Shown here one piece after another: positions 32,865-47,713 of a stretch of 64,000 bases of DNA (position 1 is the first letter of the stretch; every line of letters begins with the position of its first letter). The notes below the pieces were generated by a model that saw only the letters and a list, made by a program, of their open reading frames with translations, did no database searches and was not told the DNA's origin. A program made the translations under genes and the position numbers. Source of the DNA: Niveibacterium umoris (GTDB lineage: Bacteria; Pseudomonadota; Gammaproteobacteria; Burkholderiales; Rhodocyclaceae); assembly GCF_014197015.1 (NCBI RefSeq), contig NZ_JACIET010000001.1:1612001-1676000 (forward strand), read 5' to 3'.

Positions 32865-34253
32865 TCAGACGACGGCCGGCATCACCCGCGGAAACTCGAT
32901 TTCAAAACGAACGCCTTCGCCGGGCCTTGATTCGAGACTGATTTCGCCACCCAGCTTGCCGACCACCAGATTGTGCACGATGTTGAGCCCGAGACCGGTG
33001 CCACCATCGTTACGGCGCGTGGTGAAGAAAGGTTCGAAGACCCGCGTCTGCAGTTCCGGCGCGATGCCATGTCCGTTGTCGGCGTATTCAAGCCGCACGC
33101 GGTCGCCGTCGCCCGTCACCACAATCTGGATCGACGGCTCGGCATGGGCCGCAAAGGCATGGCGGCAACTATTGACGATCAGGTTGGCGACGATCTGGGC
33201 GATCACGCCCGCGTATCCGTCGATGACCAGCGACGCGTCGCACTCGACACGCGGCGTCACCGGTACGCGCTTGGTTTCGGGCCGCAGGCTGGTCACAAGG
33301 GATTCGAGCACTTCGGCGAGAACGAAACGATCGCGAACGCCGGCGACCTGATCCACCGCAGTACGCTTGAAATCGCGGATCAGTCGGTTGGCCCGATCGA
33401 GGTTGGATGCCAGCAAGGTGAGCGCATCCTCTGCCTGTTCGGAAAAGGCTGCAAAGCTGGCGCGGGTGAGGCGACCATTGGCGAAGTCGGTGCGCATTTC
33501 CGCAAGCCGTTCGCGCAGCGTCGAGCTGGCGGTGACCGCCACGCCAAGCGGTGTATTGACCTCATGCGCGATGCCAGCCACCAGCCCGCCAAGCGCAGCC
33601 AGCTTTTCCCGTTCCAGCAAGGTATCGCGGGTATGCGTCAGCAGATCCATCGCTTCGTGCAGCTCGCGCGTGCGGTCGGCGACACGCCGTTCGAGCGATT
33701 GATTGAGCTCGCGCAGGGCGCGCTCCGATCGCTGCAGGGCGTGCGCCGTCATCGCGCGGCCGATCACGTCGGCCAGCGCAGCAACGAGGCGCCCTTCATC
33801 CGGCTGCCATGCTCGCATCGCGCCGACGTGTTCACAGCACACGATGCCGACCATCTCGCCACGATGGCGGATCGGTACATCCAGCATCGAGCGGATGCCC
33901 TTGGGGTCAAGGTAAGCGTCGCGGAACTCCGCGGTCCGCGGATCGCCGCGCGCATCGTCCGCGAGCAAGGCGCGCTCGCTGTCGAGGGCCGCGAAGTACT
34001 GCGGGTAGGTCTCGCGCGTCAGCGTCACCGGTTCGTGCAGGATCGAACCGGCGGTGCGATCGAGCAGCGCCATGCAGCAGATTTCGGCGCGCCGCTCCCC
34101 GAGCATCCAGATGCTCACCCGCTGCACGGCAAGGCCCTCGGACGCCGCCTCAAGCACCAGGTCATAGACCTCGTCAAGCCGCCCGCCGTCAATCGCGGCA
34201 GAGCGCGAGACGCGCAGCAACAATGCGTCGAGCCGATCGGGATCGGCGCTCAT
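32865..34253 (-). CDS. GAF-domain sensor histidine kinase
   Basis: A 462-residue soluble kinase. The GAF domain covers about 20-175 (RVSIWMLGERRAEI, VPIRHRGEMVGIVCCEHVG), then a coiled linker. The HisKA-like region has the phospho-acceptor His in GIAHEVNTPLGVAV (about residue 228), and the HATPase_c domain (330-455) has the N box VANLIVNSCRHAF, G1 YADNGHGIAP and G2 GTGLGLNIVHN. There is no membrane segment, so it senses an internal signal. Its start overlaps the stop of the response regulator gene (ATGA), making them a cognate pair. Confidence 0.9.
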   Translation of the reverse strand: MSADPDRLDALLLRVSRSAAIDGGRLDEVYDLVLEAASEGLAVQRVSIWMLGERRAEICCMALLDRTAGSILHEPVTLTRETYPQYFAALDSERALLADDARGDPRTAEFRDAYLDPKGIRSMLDVPIRHRGEMVGIVCCEHVGAMRAWQPDEGRLVAALADVIGRAMTAHALQRSERALRELNQSLERRVADRTRELHEAMDLLTHTRDTLLEREKLAALGGLVAGIAHEVNTPLGVAVTASSTLRERLAEMRTDFANGRLTRASFAAFSEQAEDALTLLASNLDRANRLIRDFKRTAVDQVAGVRDRFVLAEVLESLVTSLRPETKRVPVTPRVECDASLVIDGYAGVIAQIVANLIVNSCRHAFAAHAEPSIQIVVTGDGDRVRLEYADNGHGIAPELQTRVFEPFFTTRRNDGGTGLGLNIVHNLVVGKLGGEISLESRPGEGVRFEIEFPRVMPAVV

Positions 34254-35791
34254 GCGTCGGGGAAACGTTCGCGAATCGCCACGAAGCGCCCGAAGTCACC
34301 CAGCAGCGCAGCGACCAGTCGCGGATCGAAACGCTTGCCCGATTGCGCTTCAAGGTAGCTGCGGATTTCTTCGTCCGGCCAGCGCGTGCGGTAGGGCCTG
34401 GCAGTACTCAGCGAATCGAAGGCATCCGCGAGGGCGACGATGCGCCCGACCAGCGGGATCGCCTCGCCGGCGAGGCCGGCCGGGTAGCCCGAACCATCCC
34501 AATGCTCGTGGTGCGAGCGCGCGATCTGCGCGGCGATCTGCATCACTTCGCGATCGGAGCGTGCGAGCAGTTCGGCGCCCACCACGGCATGGGTCTTCAT
34601 CGCCGCCCATTCCTCAGGATCCAGCGTCCCGGGCTTGAGCAGGATTGCATCGTCGATCGCGATCTTGCCCACGTCGTGCAGCGGGGCCGCATGCAGGATC
34701 ATGCGAGCGGCACGCTCGTCCAGCCCGATGCTGAGCGCCAGGGCGTGGCTGATCCGCGCCACCCGCTCGACATGCGCAGCCGACGGCGCTCGGCGCTGTT
34801 CGACGGCATCGCCGAGCAGGCTGACCACCTCGCCCTGCGCCGCTTGCAGTTCTTCGAGTACCGTCAGGTTTTCGAAGGTCAGCGAGACGTTGATGGCGTA
34901 AAGCTCGAGCAGTTCACGCTCGTGAACGCCGATTTCGGTCTTCAACTCGACATACAGCAGGTTTTCCTGCCCGCTGTGGTTGCGGTGGTAGAGCACGTAG
35001 TCGTGCTCGCCGTGCAGGCTCTCGCGCCGCTGCAGAGCCTCCTTGAAACGTGCCGAAATCGCCGGCGGGAGGCTTTCCAGATCGCCCTGATCGGCAAACT
35101 CCACCAGGGATCCGCTGGCCGCCAGCGTACGTGCGGCGCGCGGCGACTTGTCGCTGGCCGGCAATACCAAGCAATAGATGGCGGAATCGTTGAGCCCGAG
35201 CAGGTCGGTCAGTTGGCCCAGCACGGCCGAGGCGAACTCGCGCAGCGAGCCGGTGCGCAGGATGTCGGAGGTCGCGAGGATCACCCTGCGCATACCGTCG
35301 CGCTGACGGGATATGGTGGTGATGTCGCGGTACGCCCGCAGCCCCGAGTAGAGCAGCGTTCGCAGTTTCTGCGCGGTGAGCTCGGTCTTTTCCTTGTAGT
35401 CGTCGATGTCGTATTCACGGATCACCCGATCGACCGGGGCGTGCCCGGGCTGGCCGGTGCGCAGATAGACCCGCGTCGTATGGTTGGCGCACTGCACCCG
35501 GATGTACTCGACCAGCTTCAGGCCAGCATCCTCGGACTCCATCACCACGTCGATCAGCGCGACCGCAATCTCTGGCTCGCGATTGAAGATCTCGCGCCCC
35601 TCGATGCCGCTGTGCGCCGACAGGATCTCGACCTTGCGGCCAAGAAACTCGAATCCGCTGAGCGCAAGACGGGTGACTGCGACCACCTCGGGGTCGTCAT
35701 CCACCACCAGCATCTTCCAGGTGGGCGCGTTGCGGCTCGCCGCAGCTTTGTCCGGCATCACCGGATCATCATCGGCAAACAGGAATTCCAT
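34250..35791 (-). CDS. Response regulator with DUF3369 and HD-GYP c-di-GMP phosphodiesterase domains
   Basis: A 513-residue protein. The receiver domain (about 25-150) has the acidic pocket LVVDDDPE and the likely phosphorylated Asp in VALIDVVMES (about 79). A GAF-like DUF3369 domain (about 175-315) follows, then a C-terminal HD-GYP domain (325-510) with APLHDVGKIAIDD (about 372), ARSHHEHWDGSGYPAG (about 430-440) and ADAFDSL. The metal-binding HD and GYP residues are intact, so active c-di-GMP hydrolysis is expected, switched by phosphorylation from the overlapping kinase. Start 35791 follows GGAG. Confidence 0.9.
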   Translation of the reverse strand: MEFLFADDDPVMPDKAAASRNAPTWKMLVVDDDPEVVAVTRLALSGFEFLGRKVEILSAHSGIEGREIFNREPEIAVALIDVVMESEDAGLKLVEYIRVQCANHTTRVYLRTGQPGHAPVDRVIREYDIDDYKEKTELTAQKLRTLLYSGLRAYRDITTISRQRDGMRRVILATSDILRTGSLREFASAVLGQLTDLLGLNDSAIYCLVLPASDKSPRAARTLAASGSLVEFADQGDLESLPPAISARFKEALQRRESLHGEHDYVLYHRNHSGQENLLYVELKTEIGVHERELLELYAINVSLTFENLTVLEELQAAQGEVVSLLGDAVEQRRAPSAAHVERVARISHALALSIGLDERAARMILHAAPLHDVGKIAIDDAILLKPGTLDPEEWAAMKTHAVVGAELLARSDREVMQIAAQIARSHHEHWDGSGYPAGLAGEAIPLVGRIVALADAFDSLSTARPYRTRWPDEEIRSYLEAQSGKRFDPRLVAALLGDFGRFVAIRERFPDA

Positions 35792-35860
35792 CGTCCGTGC
35801 TCCAGTCGCGCCGGCTTTCCCCTTCCCGGGTAGCCGGCTCCCTGCTATTACGGCACGGAC

Positions 35861-36826
35861 TCAGCTGTCTGAAGCGCTATCGGCAACAACCAGCACACCT
35901 GCCCGCAGCCCCGGCTTCACGCCGGGGTTGGGAAAGACAATCCGCTCGCCGGCACCGGCCATCCAGCGGGCATCGCCATCCTCGGCGATGAGCGCACCGG
36001 GCGCGAATCCGGTGAAGTTCGGGGCGTCCGGCGGCAGGTTCAGCCGGAACGCATCGCTGGCCTTGATGATTTCGCGGCTGACCCGGAACGTGATCGGCGT
36101 CGCGCGAGCCGGCGGCAGCGGCGCCGCGCTGACCAGCGCACGCAAGCACGCAGCGGTGGCTTCGAATTCCGTGGCTGCGCCCTCGCCCAGCTTGCGCACC
36201 CGACCAAGCTCGAAGGTGAATGCCTCCCCCCCGTGCGCGCGCACGCTCAGCGCGCTGAAGGTTGGCGCGGCATCGCCCGCCAGCATCACCGCCTCGATAC
36301 CGCAGGCGGCAAGCAGGGCATGCAGCTCGGGGGTCAGACAAGCGCCGCGGCTGGGCGCCACCGCGAAGCACTCGTAGATCGAAGCCCGGATCGCGCTGTG
36401 CAGGTCGAGATGCAGGGCCGCCCCAAAGCGATCCGCGAAAGCCGCGCGGGCGGCGAGCAATGCCTGTGCGCGCGGTCGTTCGCGCGAACCGGGCGCGCCC
36501 GTGGCACCCGCAAACAGCCGGTTGAGGTCGTCGTCGAGATAGCGGCGCCCGGCGCGCAGCGCTGCGAGATTGCCGAACGCCAGCAGCAGCGGCACCCGCA
36601 CGCACAGTTCGCCGCGCACCAATGCATCCGCCAGTTCGCACAGCACCTCGACCGGCGCGGTCTCGTCACCGTGAATGCCGGCCGAAATCACCAACGGCCG
36701 CCCGCCCAACTGCGCCGGCGCGATCATCCAGACGCCCGCAGCCAGCTTCTCTACCGTTGCGCCGCAGGGCAGCGACGGCGGCAGGTCGGCTTCGTCGCCG
36801 GCCAGCAGGGCGCTGAGTAGACCCAT
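35861..36826 (-). CDS. astE: Succinylglutamate desuccinylase
   Basis: A 321-residue zinc hydrolase of the AstE/AspA branch of the M14 fold. It catalyses the last AST step, N-succinylglutamate to succinate plus glutamate. Zinc ligands are in SAGIHGDETAPVE (HxxE, about residue 50) and LHLDLHSAIR (about 139); the catalytic Glu is probably in EAFTFELGRV. RYLDDDLNRLF is a family signature. It is the last gene of the AST operon, starting 1 nt after the astB stop. Confidence 0.92.
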   Translation of the reverse strand: MGLLSALLAGDEADLPPSLPCGATVEKLAAGVWMIAPAQLGGRPLVISAGIHGDETAPVEVLCELADALVRGELCVRVPLLLAFGNLAALRAGRRYLDDDLNRLFAGATGAPGSRERPRAQALLAARAAFADRFGAALHLDLHSAIRASIYECFAVAPSRGACLTPELHALLAACGIEAVMLAGDAAPTFSALSVRAHGGEAFTFELGRVRKLGEGAATEFEATAACLRALVSAAPLPPARATPITFRVSREIIKASDAFRLNLPPDAPNFTGFAPGALIAEDGDARWMAGAGERIVFPNPGVKPGLRAGVLVVADSASDS

Positions 36827-36827
36827 G

Positions 36828-38165
36828 TCAGACCAGCTGGAAGGGGTAGACCGACCCAATGCCGAGGATCTGCGTCAGCTCGTCGAGCGCCGTGCGGCAT
36901 TCGTCGAGCAGGCGCACGTCCGCAAGATCGGCCACGCTAAGCCGGTCGCGGTAATGCCTGCCGACCCAGTCGGTCAGGCGTGCGTACAAGGCGTCGTTCA
37001 TCCACACGCCCGGCGTAACCGCCGCCGCCTCGGCCTCATTGAGCACAACACGCAATCGCAGGCAGGCAGGTCCGCCGCCGTTCTTCATCGACTGCTTGAG
37101 ATCGAACACGGCGACTTCCGCGATCGGGCCACCGCTGGCCAGCAGGGCTTCGAGGTAGGCCCACACGCGCGGGTTGCGGCGGCACTCTTCCGGCACCACC
37201 AGCAGCATCCGGCCATCCGCACGCGCCAGCAGCTGACTGTTGAACAGGTAGGTCGATACCGCGTCGGCGACGCTGACTTCGGCGGCCGGGACTTCGACCG
37301 CGCGCAGCGCGGTGTCGCCAAGTCCGCGCTGCACGTCGGCGAGCAGGCGCGCCTTGTCGTGGAAGGCAAGCTCATGGAAGAACAGCACGTCGCGGTTGCC
37401 TACGGCGATGACGTCGTTGTGGAACACGCCGGCGTCAATCACCTCGGGATTCTGCAGCGCGATCACCGTGCGCTCTGGCGCAAGTCCGTGCAGGTGCGCG
37501 ATGGCCTCGCAAGCCTCACGGGTCTGCCGCGCCGGATAGCGTTTCGGCGCCGGTTCGCTGGCAAAGGCAGCGCGGCCATAGACGAACAATTCAACGCCTG
37601 GCGCACCGTAATCGCCACACAGGCGGGTGTGGTTGGCCGCGCCCTCGTCACCGAACTGCGCACAGTCCGGCAGTGCCGGATGGTGCGCGAAATGCGCGGG
37701 GTCCGAGAAGATTGCGCCAAGGATGCGCCCGGTGGTCGGATGCTCGATCGAACGATGGAACTTGTTGTTCAGATTGGCCGGCGTGAAGTGTGTGCGGCCA
37801 TCGGCGGTATCGGCCGACGGGCTCACGGTCGCCGCATTGGCGGTCCACATGCACGACGCCGAGCTGACCTGCGGCAGCAGCGCGGGTGTCGTATCCGCAA
37901 CCATTCTCAGCACCTGCGCGTCACTGCCGGTATAGCCGAGGCGCCGCAGCATGGCGATGTCGGGGCGCTCGTGCGGCGGCAACACGCCTTGCCGGAAGCC
38001 GCGATCGGCCAGCGCCTTCATCTTGGCCAGCCCTTGCAGGGCCGCCTCGCGCGGGTTCGACAGGTCGCCGATGTTGTTCTGCGAGGCGACATTGCCAAAG
38101 GACAGGCCGCCGTAGTTGTGGGTCGGCCCGACGAGGCCATCGAAGTTCGCTTCGAATGCAGTCAT
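36828..38165 (-). CDS. astB: N-succinylarginine dihydrolase
   Basis: A 445-residue enzyme (E. coli: 447) that turns succinylarginine into succinylornithine, CO2 and two ammonia. It starts [20 protein letters not shown], a family hallmark. The amidinotransferase-fold catalytic residues fit the expected places: His in [13 protein letters not shown] (about 248) and Cys in [12 protein letters not shown] (about 367). It lies 123 nt after astD and directly before astE. Confidence 0.95.
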   Translation of the reverse strand: MTAFEANFDGLVGPTHNYGGLSFGNVASQNNIGDLSNPREAALQGLAKMKALADRGFRQGVLPPHERPDIAMLRRLGYTGSDAQVLRMVADTTPALLPQVSSASCMWTANAATVSPSADTADGRTHFTPANLNNKFHRSIEHPTTGRILGAIFSDPAHFAHHPALPDCAQFGDEGAANHTRLCGDYGAPGVELFVYGRAAFASEPAPKRYPARQTREACEAIAHLHGLAPERTVIALQNPEVIDAGVFHNDVIAVGNRDVLFFHELAFHDKARLLADVQRGLGDTALRAVEVPAAEVSVADAVSTYLFNSQLLARADGRMLLVVPEECRRNPRVWAYLEALLASGGPIAEVAVFDLKQSMKNGGGPACLRLRVVLNEAEAAAVTPGVWMNDALYARLTDWVGRHYRDRLSVADLADVRLLDECRTALDELTQILGIGSVYPFQLV

Positions 38166-38288
38166 AGCGGATGCTCGGGTGAGTTGCAGCGTCGCCGCAG
38201 CTGCGGCGCGCAGACGAGAAATATCTTGCGGTTGCACTGCAGCCAGACGGCCGCCGGCGCCCTTGCGCCGGTCAGCGCAACGTCAGGC

Positions 38289-40797
<2,509 letters not shown>

Positions 40798-40811
40798 GGT
40801 AGGTGTTCTTC

Positions 40812-41837
40812 TCAGAGCGGCGCCAGGATCACGCTGTCGCCGGCGCCAACGCGCAGCGACTGCATGTCGGGTTCCGACAGCCAGACCTCGCCACGTTCGG
40901 AGTCGAAAGCCGCTTCCGTCAGGATGGCGCGGAAGCCGGGCAGGTCGAGGTTGCCCACGAGGTACTGACCGCCGTCGGCCCCCGGCGGATGCGCAACCAC
41001 GGTGGCACGCGAATGCGTCGCGATGGTACGGATTTCCTCGGTACGCGCCTGCACCACGGCACCCGCATCGAAGATATCGACGTAGCGCTCGGTCTCGAAA
41101 CCCTCGCGCAGCAGGATCTCGCACGGCAGGCGCGAGAACGGATGAATCTGGCCGATTGCCTCTTGCGCTTCGCGGGGCAGCAGCGGCACATAGATCGGGT
41201 GCTGCGGCAGCAGTTCGGCGATAAAGGAGCGCCCCTTCACACCGCAGTAGAACTCCGCGAGCGGATAGTCGATGCCGAAGAAGTGGCGCCCGACCGAATC
41301 CCAGAACGGCGCGTGGCCATCGTCTTCGCAAAGCCCGAGCATTTCGGACACGACATGATCGGCAAAACGCTGGCGGTGCGCCGCGATGAAAAGCATGCGC
41401 GCGCGAGACAGCAGATCCGGGGTGTCGCCCTGCTTGTAGGCCGGATCGAGCACAAACGAAGTCAGCAGCGTCGCGCCAGTGAGGTCGTGACACAGCGTCA
41501 GCACATGCACCCGGTGGTGGATGCCCAGTTCGCGACTGGCGTGCGTCAGGGTTTCGTTGCGGTAGTTGTAGAAAGGTTCCGAGAACCCGGCCGACGCGAC
41601 GATGGCCGAGGTACCCACAACTTCGCGGTCCTGTTCGCGTTCGAGCACGAAGAAGTAGCTCTCCTCGCCGCAACCCGACACGTCTGCGGCCAGCGAGGCC
41701 TGCGACGAGGCGATCTTGTCGAACAGCTTGTCGCGGCTGCGCGGCAGCGATGTCACACCGACCGGGCTGGCGCCGGCGATGCGCTCCACTGCGGGCAGAT
41801 CGGAATACGCGGCAGGCCGCAGAACGAGTCGGTCCAT
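40812..41837 (-). CDS. astA: Arginine N-succinyltransferase, alpha (AruF-like) subunit
   Basis: A 341-residue AstA-family protein beginning MDRLVLRPAAYSDLPAVERI, with FFVLEREQDREVVGTSAIV, APFWDSVGRHFFGIDYPLAE and AELLPQHPIYVPLL. It is clearly paralogous to the next gene downstream and, by order, corresponds to AruF. In Pseudomonas the pair acts on arginine and ornithine. It starts 7 nt after the astC stop and ends 14 nt before the second astA. Confidence 0.9.
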   Translation of the reverse strand: MDRLVLRPAAYSDLPAVERIAGASPVGVTSLPRSRDKLFDKIASSQASLAADVSGCGEESYFFVLEREQDREVVGTSAIVASAGFSEPFYNYRNETLTHASRELGIHHRVHVLTLCHDLTGATLLTSFVLDPAYKQGDTPDLLSRARMLFIAAHRQRFADHVVSEMLGLCEDDGHAPFWDSVGRHFFGIDYPLAEFYCGVKGRSFIAELLPQHPIYVPLLPREAQEAIGQIHPFSRLPCEILLREGFETERYVDIFDAGAVVQARTEEIRTIATHSRATVVAHPPGADGGQYLVGNLDLPGFRAILTEAAFDSERGEVWLSEPDMQSLRVGAGDSVILAPL

Positions 41838-41844
41838 GCGGGCC

Positions 41845-44165
<2,321 letters not shown>

Positions 44166-44269
44166 GAACACTCTGGGTAGTCAGCCATGCCGGCTGGAAG
44201 CGCGCGAGTTTAGACGATTACACCGAACAGGCGCCTGTTCGTGTGGCCCGTCACCGCCAGCTCGCGCAA

Positions 44270-47200
44270 TCAGCCGGAGCGGGAAAGCAATGATTCGCCT
44301 GCCACCGGGGCATCGGCCGCCGCTTCGCCGACCTGCCCCGCTGCGTTGCGCGGCAACAGCATTTCGAACACTGCGCCGCCATGAAGGCGGTTGTAGGCCC
44401 GGATGCAACCGCGATGGGCGACGACGATCTCGCGACAGATCGCCAGCCCGAGTCCGGTGCCGCCTGCGCCGGTCCGGGTTGTGCTGCTCTGCACGAATTT
44501 CTCGAACACCGCATCAAGTTCTTGCTCCGGAATTCCGACGCCTTCATCCTCGACTCGCACTTCGACCGCCGGAACACCCAATTCGTTTCGCGCGCCGTCC
44601 TCTGCCTCGATCACCACCGTCACCTTGCGCCCGGCCGGGGTGAACTTGATCGCATTGGCCAGCAGGTTGCGCAAGACTTGCGTGATACGCAGCGCATCGA
44701 CCTCGGCCACAAGGTCGCCCGCGCCCGCGCGCAACTCCACACCAAGCTGCTTTGCCTGCGACAGCGGCTCCAGATCGTGGATCACCTCGCGCGCGACCCC
44801 CGCCAGATCGACGAACATGCAGTCGAGCGTCATGCGCCCGGCTTCGAGCTTGGAGAGGTCGAGCAGATCATTGATCAGCAGCATCAAACGGTCGCCGGAG
44901 GTCGAGATCCGCTCGAAATAGTTCTTCAGCTTTTCCGTGTCGGCGGTCTTCACCCGGTCCCGGCCAAGGCGGGCGAACGAGAGGATCGCGTGCATCGGTG
45001 TTCGCAGTTCGTGCGAGATGTTGGCCAGGAATTCCGACTTGGCCGCGCTGGCCTGTTCGGCCGCCAGCTTGGCCTGCGTGAGGTCTGCGGTCTGCTCGGC
45101 GACCAGGTCGCGCAGATGGTCGCGGTGCCTGCGCAGCTCTTCTTCCTGCTGGCGACGCTCGGTAATGTCGAGATAGAAGGTGACGAATCCGCCGGATGGC
45201 AGCGGCGTGCCGGAAATCTCCAGCACGGTGCCGTCCGGCCGCACCCGCTCGAAGCGGTGCGGCAGCATCTTGCGGGTCAGCGCGAGGCGATCGCTGACCA
45301 GGGCATCGACGTCGCCGGGCCCGTAGTCGCCGCGCAGGGCATTGAAGCGGAAGATCTGCTCCAGCGTCGGCATGCTGTGTTCGAACAGCGTCTCGGGCAG
45401 CGCCAGCACGCGTTTGAACAAGCTATTACAGGCGACCAGATCGAGGTTCGAGTCGATCAACGACACCCCGCCCGGCACGTTCTCGATGATCGCGCTGAGC
45501 ATGGCCTGGCGATCACGCAGCGCAATCTGCGAGCGCATCTCGCCATCGATATCCTGCAACACGCCACGCAGCCGCGTCACCTTGCCGCCTTCGAATACCG
45601 GTTCGCCGCGCGCCCGCACCCAGCGCTCGCTCCCGTCGCCACGGATCAGGATGACTTCCAGTTCCCAAGGCTCGCCGTGCGAGACGGCGCGCTCGATGGC
45701 CGCGACCACCTTTGCCCGATCACCATCGTGATACATCTGCAAGGCGCGATCGAGCGGGATTTCGGTGCCCGCTTGCATGCCGAAGATCTCGTAGGTGATG
45801 TCCGAATACGCGCCCTGTCCGCTCGCCAGCTCGATTTCCCAGGAGCCCAATCGTGCGATGCGGCCCGCAGAAGCCATGAGCGCGTTGGCACGACGAATCG
45901 CCGCTTCGGCTTCGCGACGCTGGGTCATGTCCAGCGCCACGCCAAGCCATCCGGTAATCGCACCGCCGCGGCTGCGCAGCGCGCTGACCCCGAGCAGCAC
46001 CGGCACCTGGCTGCCATCGCGGCGTACATAGGTCCATTCCGATTCTTCGCGCAGGCCGCGACGCGCCCGCGCCACGAAGGTCTCGAAGCCCGGTTCCACC
46101 GTTTCGCCCAGGCTCGCCGACAAGCTCGCAGCGCGCGCAGCCACTTCCTCTGGCAAGTGCCAGATCGCCGGTGTCGCGCGTGCAACCACCTCTTCCGCGG
46201 CATACCCCAGCAGGCGTTCGGCCGCCGGGTTGAAGTGGGTCACCAGGCCATCGGCGTCGGTTGCGATGATGGCCATCGCCGCGTTGTCGAGAATCGCACG
46301 CTGCAGCGCACTGGTACTGCGCAGCGCTTCCTCGACCTGCTTGTGCAGCGTCACCTCGATACGGATCGCCATGTAGCTGACCGGGCGCCCGTCGGGCCCG
46401 CAGCGTGGCGTGATCGTCGAGTCGACCCAATAGAAAGCGCCGTTCTTCGCCTTGTTGCGGATCGTCCCGCGCCAGACCCGCCCGGACGAAATCGTCGCCC
46501 ACATCGCCGCGAAGAACTCCGGCGCGTGGTAACCGGAATTGAGGATGCGGTGATCGGCGCCGATCAATTCATCGCGCCCATAGCCGCTGATCTGCACGAA
46601 ACGCTCGTTCACATCGGTGATGCGCCCCGCCGCATCGGTGATCGCGACAATCGCCGCCTGATCGAGCGCGAACTGACGGAATTCCAGTTCTGCACGCACC
46701 CGGCGCTGATCCTCGATACCCGCCTCAAGTTCGAGGTTCGCCGCCGCCAACGCCCGATTCTTGTTCTGCACCGTCAGCATCAGGCTGCACAGCGCGATTA
46801 ACAGGCCCAAGACGATGAGGCCACCAGCCGCCACCAGGGAACGCGTCACCACCAGCGCGGCTGCACCGTAGCCCGGGCGGGCCTGTGCTTCGACCTGCCA
46901 GTCGCCGCCAGCGAAGTGAATCGGCGCGCGTGAACGTGCCGCGACCTGTGAAAACGGCAGATGCTGCCCGACACTCGCGATCGGCCGGCCCGCTTCGCTC
47001 AGTTCCAGACCCAGCTCTTCACGCGCCGACTTGGGGAAGAGCATCGGCGCAAACGCTTCGATGCGGAAGACGGTCACCAGCGTGCCGTCGGGCCGGCCAT
47101 TGCGCTGCACCGGAACGAAGACCAGAAAACCCCGCCCGCCCTGGGCCAGATCGAAGACCGGTGTCGCGGTCGGGCGGCCGGTACGTTGTGCGGCATCGAG

Positions 47201-47596
47201 CCGCTGGCGCCGCACCCCGTTGCGATTGAGGTTTAGGCCCAGGACCTTTTCATTGCCCGCCAGGGGCTCGATCCAGCGAATGAAGCCCTCGGCGTCGGCC
47301 CATTCCACCGCAGTCGTGCCCGGCAGGTCGGCGACGAAGCTGCGCGCGTCGCGCCGCCACAAGGGTTCTGGCGTGCCACCCCCGGCTTCCCAGCGGATGC
47401 CCATGCGCCCGAGCGAGCGCATGCGCTCTTCCATCACCGTCTCGGCGGCGCGGGCAAGGCTGCTCACTTCGGAGTCCAGTGCACGCTGGGTCTGTAGTTC
47501 CTGCTGGTGGGTCAACGCAGACCAGAGCATTGCCAGTGCCAGCAACCCGATCAGTGCAAGCAGAACAGGCAGCGCGCGTTGCCCCGCTTTGCTCAT
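44270..47596 (-). CDS. Membrane multi-PAS hybrid-less sensor histidine kinase with CHASE-like domain
   Basis: A 1108-residue kinase. Membrane segments at about 8-27 and 257-280 enclose a periplasmic CHASE-like sensor (TVMEERMRSLGRMG, FVFVP-type FLVFVPVQRNGRPDG). Then come four PAS/PAC units at roughly 300-420, 425-550, 555-680 and 685-815 (DVNERFVQISGYGRDE, HFNPAAERLLGYAAEE, YSDITYEIFGMQ, EISGTPLPSGGF). A coiled coil leads to HisKA with FLANISHELRTPMHAI (about 870), then HATPase_c (NLLANAIKFTP, DEGVGIPEQ, GTGLGLAICREI). There is no receiver domain and no response regulator next to it, so its partner is elsewhere. SD GGAGAGGAGG precedes the start. Confidence 0.88.
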   Translation of the reverse strand: MSKAGQRALPVLLALIGLLALAMLWSALTHQQELQTQRALDSEVSSLARAAETVMEERMRSLGRMGIRWEAGGGTPEPLWRRDARSFVADLPGTTAVEWADAEGFIRWIEPLAGNEKVLGLNLNRNGVRRQRLDAAQRTGRPTATPVFDLAQGGRGFLVFVPVQRNGRPDGTLVTVFRIEAFAPMLFPKSAREELGLELSEAGRPIASVGQHLPFSQVAARSRAPIHFAGGDWQVEAQARPGYGAAALVVTRSLVAAGGLIVLGLLIALCSLMLTVQNKNRALAAANLELEAGIEDQRRVRAELEFRQFALDQAAIVAITDAAGRITDVNERFVQISGYGRDELIGADHRILNSGYHAPEFFAAMWATISSGRVWRGTIRNKAKNGAFYWVDSTITPRCGPDGRPVSYMAIRIEVTLHKQVEEALRSTSALQRAILDNAAMAIIATDADGLVTHFNPAAERLLGYAAEEVVARATPAIWHLPEEVAARAASLSASLGETVEPGFETFVARARRGLREESEWTYVRRDGSQVPVLLGVSALRSRGGAITGWLGVALDMTQRREAEAAIRRANALMASAGRIARLGSWEIELASGQGAYSDITYEIFGMQAGTEIPLDRALQMYHDGDRAKVVAAIERAVSHGEPWELEVILIRGDGSERWVRARGEPVFEGGKVTRLRGVLQDIDGEMRSQIALRDRQAMLSAIIENVPGGVSLIDSNLDLVACNSLFKRVLALPETLFEHSMPTLEQIFRFNALRGDYGPGDVDALVSDRLALTRKMLPHRFERVRPDGTVLEISGTPLPSGGFVTFYLDITERRQQEEELRRHRDHLRDLVAEQTADLTQAKLAAEQASAAKSEFLANISHELRTPMHAILSFARLGRDRVKTADTEKLKNYFERISTSGDRLMLLINDLLDLSKLEAGRMTLDCMFVDLAGVAREVIHDLEPLSQAKQLGVELRAGAGDLVAEVDALRITQVLRNLLANAIKFTPAGRKVTVVIEAEDGARNELGVPAVEVRVEDEGVGIPEQELDAVFEKFVQSSTTRTGAGGTGLGLAICREIVVAHRGCIRAYNRLHGGAVFEMLLPRNAAGQVGEAAADAPVAGESLLSRSG

Positions 47597-47713
47597 CACC
47601 CCTCCTCTCCCCCGCGCCCGGTGCGCATTCCTGCATTAACGGTCGCGCCGGCGCCCGCTTGAGCAAGGCGCCCGACTGTGTGCCGCCGGTTGCACAGGGC
47701 CTTGGCGTGCGGC

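Noticed and set aside
44381-46801. 806-codon forward open frame opposite the multi-PAS kinase
   Set aside because: Shadow of the kinase reading frame; composition and lack of motifs argue against a real gene.
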